64,000 nt of DNA from Rotaria socialis (taxonomy: Eukaryota > Rotifera > Eurotatoria > Philodinida > Philodinidae): assembly GCA_905331475.1 (NCBI GenBank), contig CAJNYU010000419.1, forward strand, positions 24,266 to 88,265. The letters run 5' to 3'. Shown piece by piece: positions 62,170-64,000 of this stretch. Position 1 is the stretch's first letter; each line of letters starts with the position of its first letter. The notes beneath the pieces were generated by a model. It saw nothing but the letters and a program-made list of their open reading frames with translations. It did no database searches and had not been told where the DNA came from. The translations under genes and the position numbers were made by a program.

Positions 62170-63382
62170 TATATCTAGTCACCGCACCGATAGCTATGGG
62201 ACAATCAATAACCAGCACCATCGTACTCAATACATTTCGACAACTGAGAGGCTACATACCAATGGAAATCACATTATATAGAACCATTTTTAGACGAGCG
62301 TGAACTTTGTGTATACACGCTGTCACGGAAATGCCGCGACTTAGATTTGACAACCTATCTTAGCGCCGATACAGTGTTGGCGTAAGTGTTGTACGAATAG
62401 TTGTTCAGTAAGATGCACATTGATTGGATTAAATCTAGATACGATCAGTGGCCGGATGTAATTTGTCGTCCGGATCATTACTTTCCACGCGTCACCAGAG
62501 TAATCTTTGACACGAGTTGTCATCCTGAGCTGGTTGGCCGTCCCCCTCCATACTTGCCATCCATCGTTCCATGGCATCAGATCGTCAACTTAACTGCTAA
62601 TGATACACTTGAATTGACTGATTTTTGTTCTACGTTATCGTATGCGTTGCGGTTGAACACTTTGCAATTAACTCAATAATCAGCCAACAATATCTCCCAG
62701 ATCAATGACAATATGAGAGGGTGTTGGGGTGTGTGATAGATTCAAAATTACCTTAATAGATTGCGACATCGACACCCGCTCCGCTATGACCGACCCTCGT
62801 GAAATACGCTCCTGTTTCGAAGATTCATTTTCCTCTGATCAATTAGTTCAACTAGGTCTTTGTCTTCCAATGAAAAATCGACAGTGACTGACTGCTTTAT
62901 TGCGCACAGTGAATGATAACGCTTTTTTCTCTCGCATTGTTTGTACTAGAAACAAATCAGATTTTTTTAGAAAAAATCTCATTGGCATTCTCATGGCTTT
63001 TTATGATTCAATCAACACTCATCAACGTTCAATTTAAAATAGGAGAAGTTTTACTGTCACACGGAACACTCTGTTTGCAAGTTGCGCTCAGAGACACTTC
63101 ATCATACAAATTCACTACCGTTACTAATCGAAAAATATGACGGTTGATACGGGTGTTGCTTCGGCGTGTGAGCATGAGCGATAGACTCGGAGCTGACGTG
63201 AAACATAACGAAATCCACGCCGATACCCACATCCATCCACACCCATATCCAACTCAAACTCACAACCGCCCTCAAATGTTCCTATGTATTCTTTTAAAAT
63301 ATATGTCTTTGTTTGTTTTCTTATGTTATCGAGATGTTTCAATAACAGATGATTAACAGAAAAATGAAACTCAGACTTCTGT
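62170..63382. other. Fragment-rich spacer, no firm gene
   Basis: A plus-strand frame at about 62401-62679 (HIDWIKSRYDQWPDVICR... LRLNTLQLTQ) and its minus shadow are open, and the plus frame is vaguely leucine-rich, but neither is recognisable. G-rich GTGTTGGGGTGTGTG (about 62720-62735) and C-rich CCCACATCCATCCACACCC (about 63226-63244) tracts resemble those at 58-59 kb, and CATCGACACCCG recurs at 62770 and 58031. Confidence 0.4.
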
Positions 63383-64000
63383 TCATAGAAAAACATTCCA
63401 GACTTCTGTAAATGCCTTTCGACAAATAGGACATACCGAATGAAGCTTTTCTTTGACGCTTTCAGCACATTCGGCACAAGTACACATATATTTGCATGGA
63501 ATAAAGATGCAACGAACAGTTCGTACTAGGCAAATCGAACAATTGAATTGATCTGTTGTTTCATGGCTCACTGATAGTAATGATTCAGTTCTTGAATCAT
63601 CTTCACTAGATGGACGTTGCCTGAGGGTTGACTGGTGTTTCTTGGTGATTAGTGAGAACGGCATCACGCCTGTAGTGATTGAAGCCGTCGACGATTGATG
63701 AGCAACGGTAAAATAGCAATCATATATGTGCGGCATTCCTTTCATATCGTACAAATAAACGAATCCTCCGTTGTTGGCTGGTATCCAAATGGCACCATCT
63801 GGTTGCGAACTCTTCAATTTTTCCCTCGGATTAATGAAACAGTAGTATTTGATGCCGAGTTCTAACAATTCCGAAATTGTGACATCCTAAAAGTCGAATT
63901 AAAACTAAAGATTCAACGAAAAAGCAAAACTGGCGGGCATTTCTCACTAAATACAATACCTGAAACGCCCTTCCTTGAACAAATGTTCTGTATACTCTGC
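63383..64000 (-). CDS. RING-HC finger protein, C-terminal part (runs off the window)
   Basis: Minus strand. The last exon 63886-63383 and the preceding exon from at least 64000 to 63960 join in frame (TFVQGRAFQ|DVTISELLELGIKYY). At least 180 residues are visible; the start lies beyond the window. The body (KGMPHIYDCYFTVAHQ) is not a domain I recognise. The C-terminus is a RING-HC finger: CSICLVRTVRCIFIPC, then KYMCTCAEC, then CPICRKAF, with Lys replacing the usual His in PCxH (PCKY). This is the layout of C-terminal RINGs of IAP- or MGRN-like E3 ligases. E3 activity is inferred. The stop follows 8 residues after the finger. Confidence 0.7.

Noticed and set aside
62341-62679. Opposed 78- and 92-codon frames
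   Set aside because: They shadow each other. The plus frame is faintly LRR-like but too weak to call; noted in the spacer entry.

Overview
This is a eukaryotic, animal window: AT-rich, with spliced genes on both strands and many very short GT-AG introns of about 45-65 bp, plus a few of 0.5-1.6 kb. The recognisable genes are metazoan: ERK MAP kinase, rapsyn, LARP4, ATG4, a K50 homeobox, a BIR/RING inhibitor-of-apoptosis protein and a MARCH-type RING-CH ligase. Several features suggest a bdelloid rotifer of the Rotaria/Adineta kind: tiny introns, a divergent F-box/LRR-like gene, an ARM-TIR gene, AG acceptors just upstream of many start codons (as expected for spliced-leader trans-splicing) and G-rich TGTGGG-like tracts. 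The lineage is inferred from composition and gene families and was not tested by any search.

Layout. 1-13.5 kb: LARP4 (+) with a TIR-bounded element in its last intron, a 5.4 kb stretch with no firm gene, then ERK (+). 14.2-24.8 kb: DDX27 helicase, a seven-BIR + RING IAP and mitochondrial 3-hydroxyacyl-CoA dehydrogenase, all on + and closely packed. 25.0-27.4 kb: rapsyn (-), convergent with HADH. 27.4-31.2 kb: non-coding, holding a non-autonomous hAT-like element with a perfect 8-bp target duplication. 31.2-37.8 kb: a small secreted eight-cysteine propeptide, an unrecognised 211-aa protein, a single-pass membrane protein and ATG4. 38.1-42.1 kb: a frameshifted membrane-protein gene (-), a short MITE and a type II membrane glycosyltransferase. 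43.5-45.6 kb: homeobox gene (+) and RING-CH ligase (-). 48.0-53.4 kb: one large minus-strand gene that I assemble from seven exons into a 1572-aa ARM-TIR-ARM-TIR-SAM protein. 56.2-57.9 kb: F-box/LRR-like gene (-) with an in-frame TAG before its apparent ancestral end.

58-63.3 kb is a gene graveyard: a broken ABCC-transporter fragment, a broken LDL-receptor class A repeat fragment, a second copy of the same MITE in inverted orientation, an orphan coding-like exon and a decayed Tc1-like transposon. Short telomere-like G-rich tracts lie between several of these fragments. The window ends inside a RING-finger gene (-).

Most intact genes are independent housekeeping, signalling or developmental genes, not a pathway cluster. 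The most unusual items are the double ARM-TIR gene, the seven-BIR IAP, the cysteine-rich propeptide and the mosaic at 58-63 kb. Exon models were made by eye from splice signals, frame and known family sequence. For every multi-exon model called intact and complete in the window, the summed exon length is a multiple of three.
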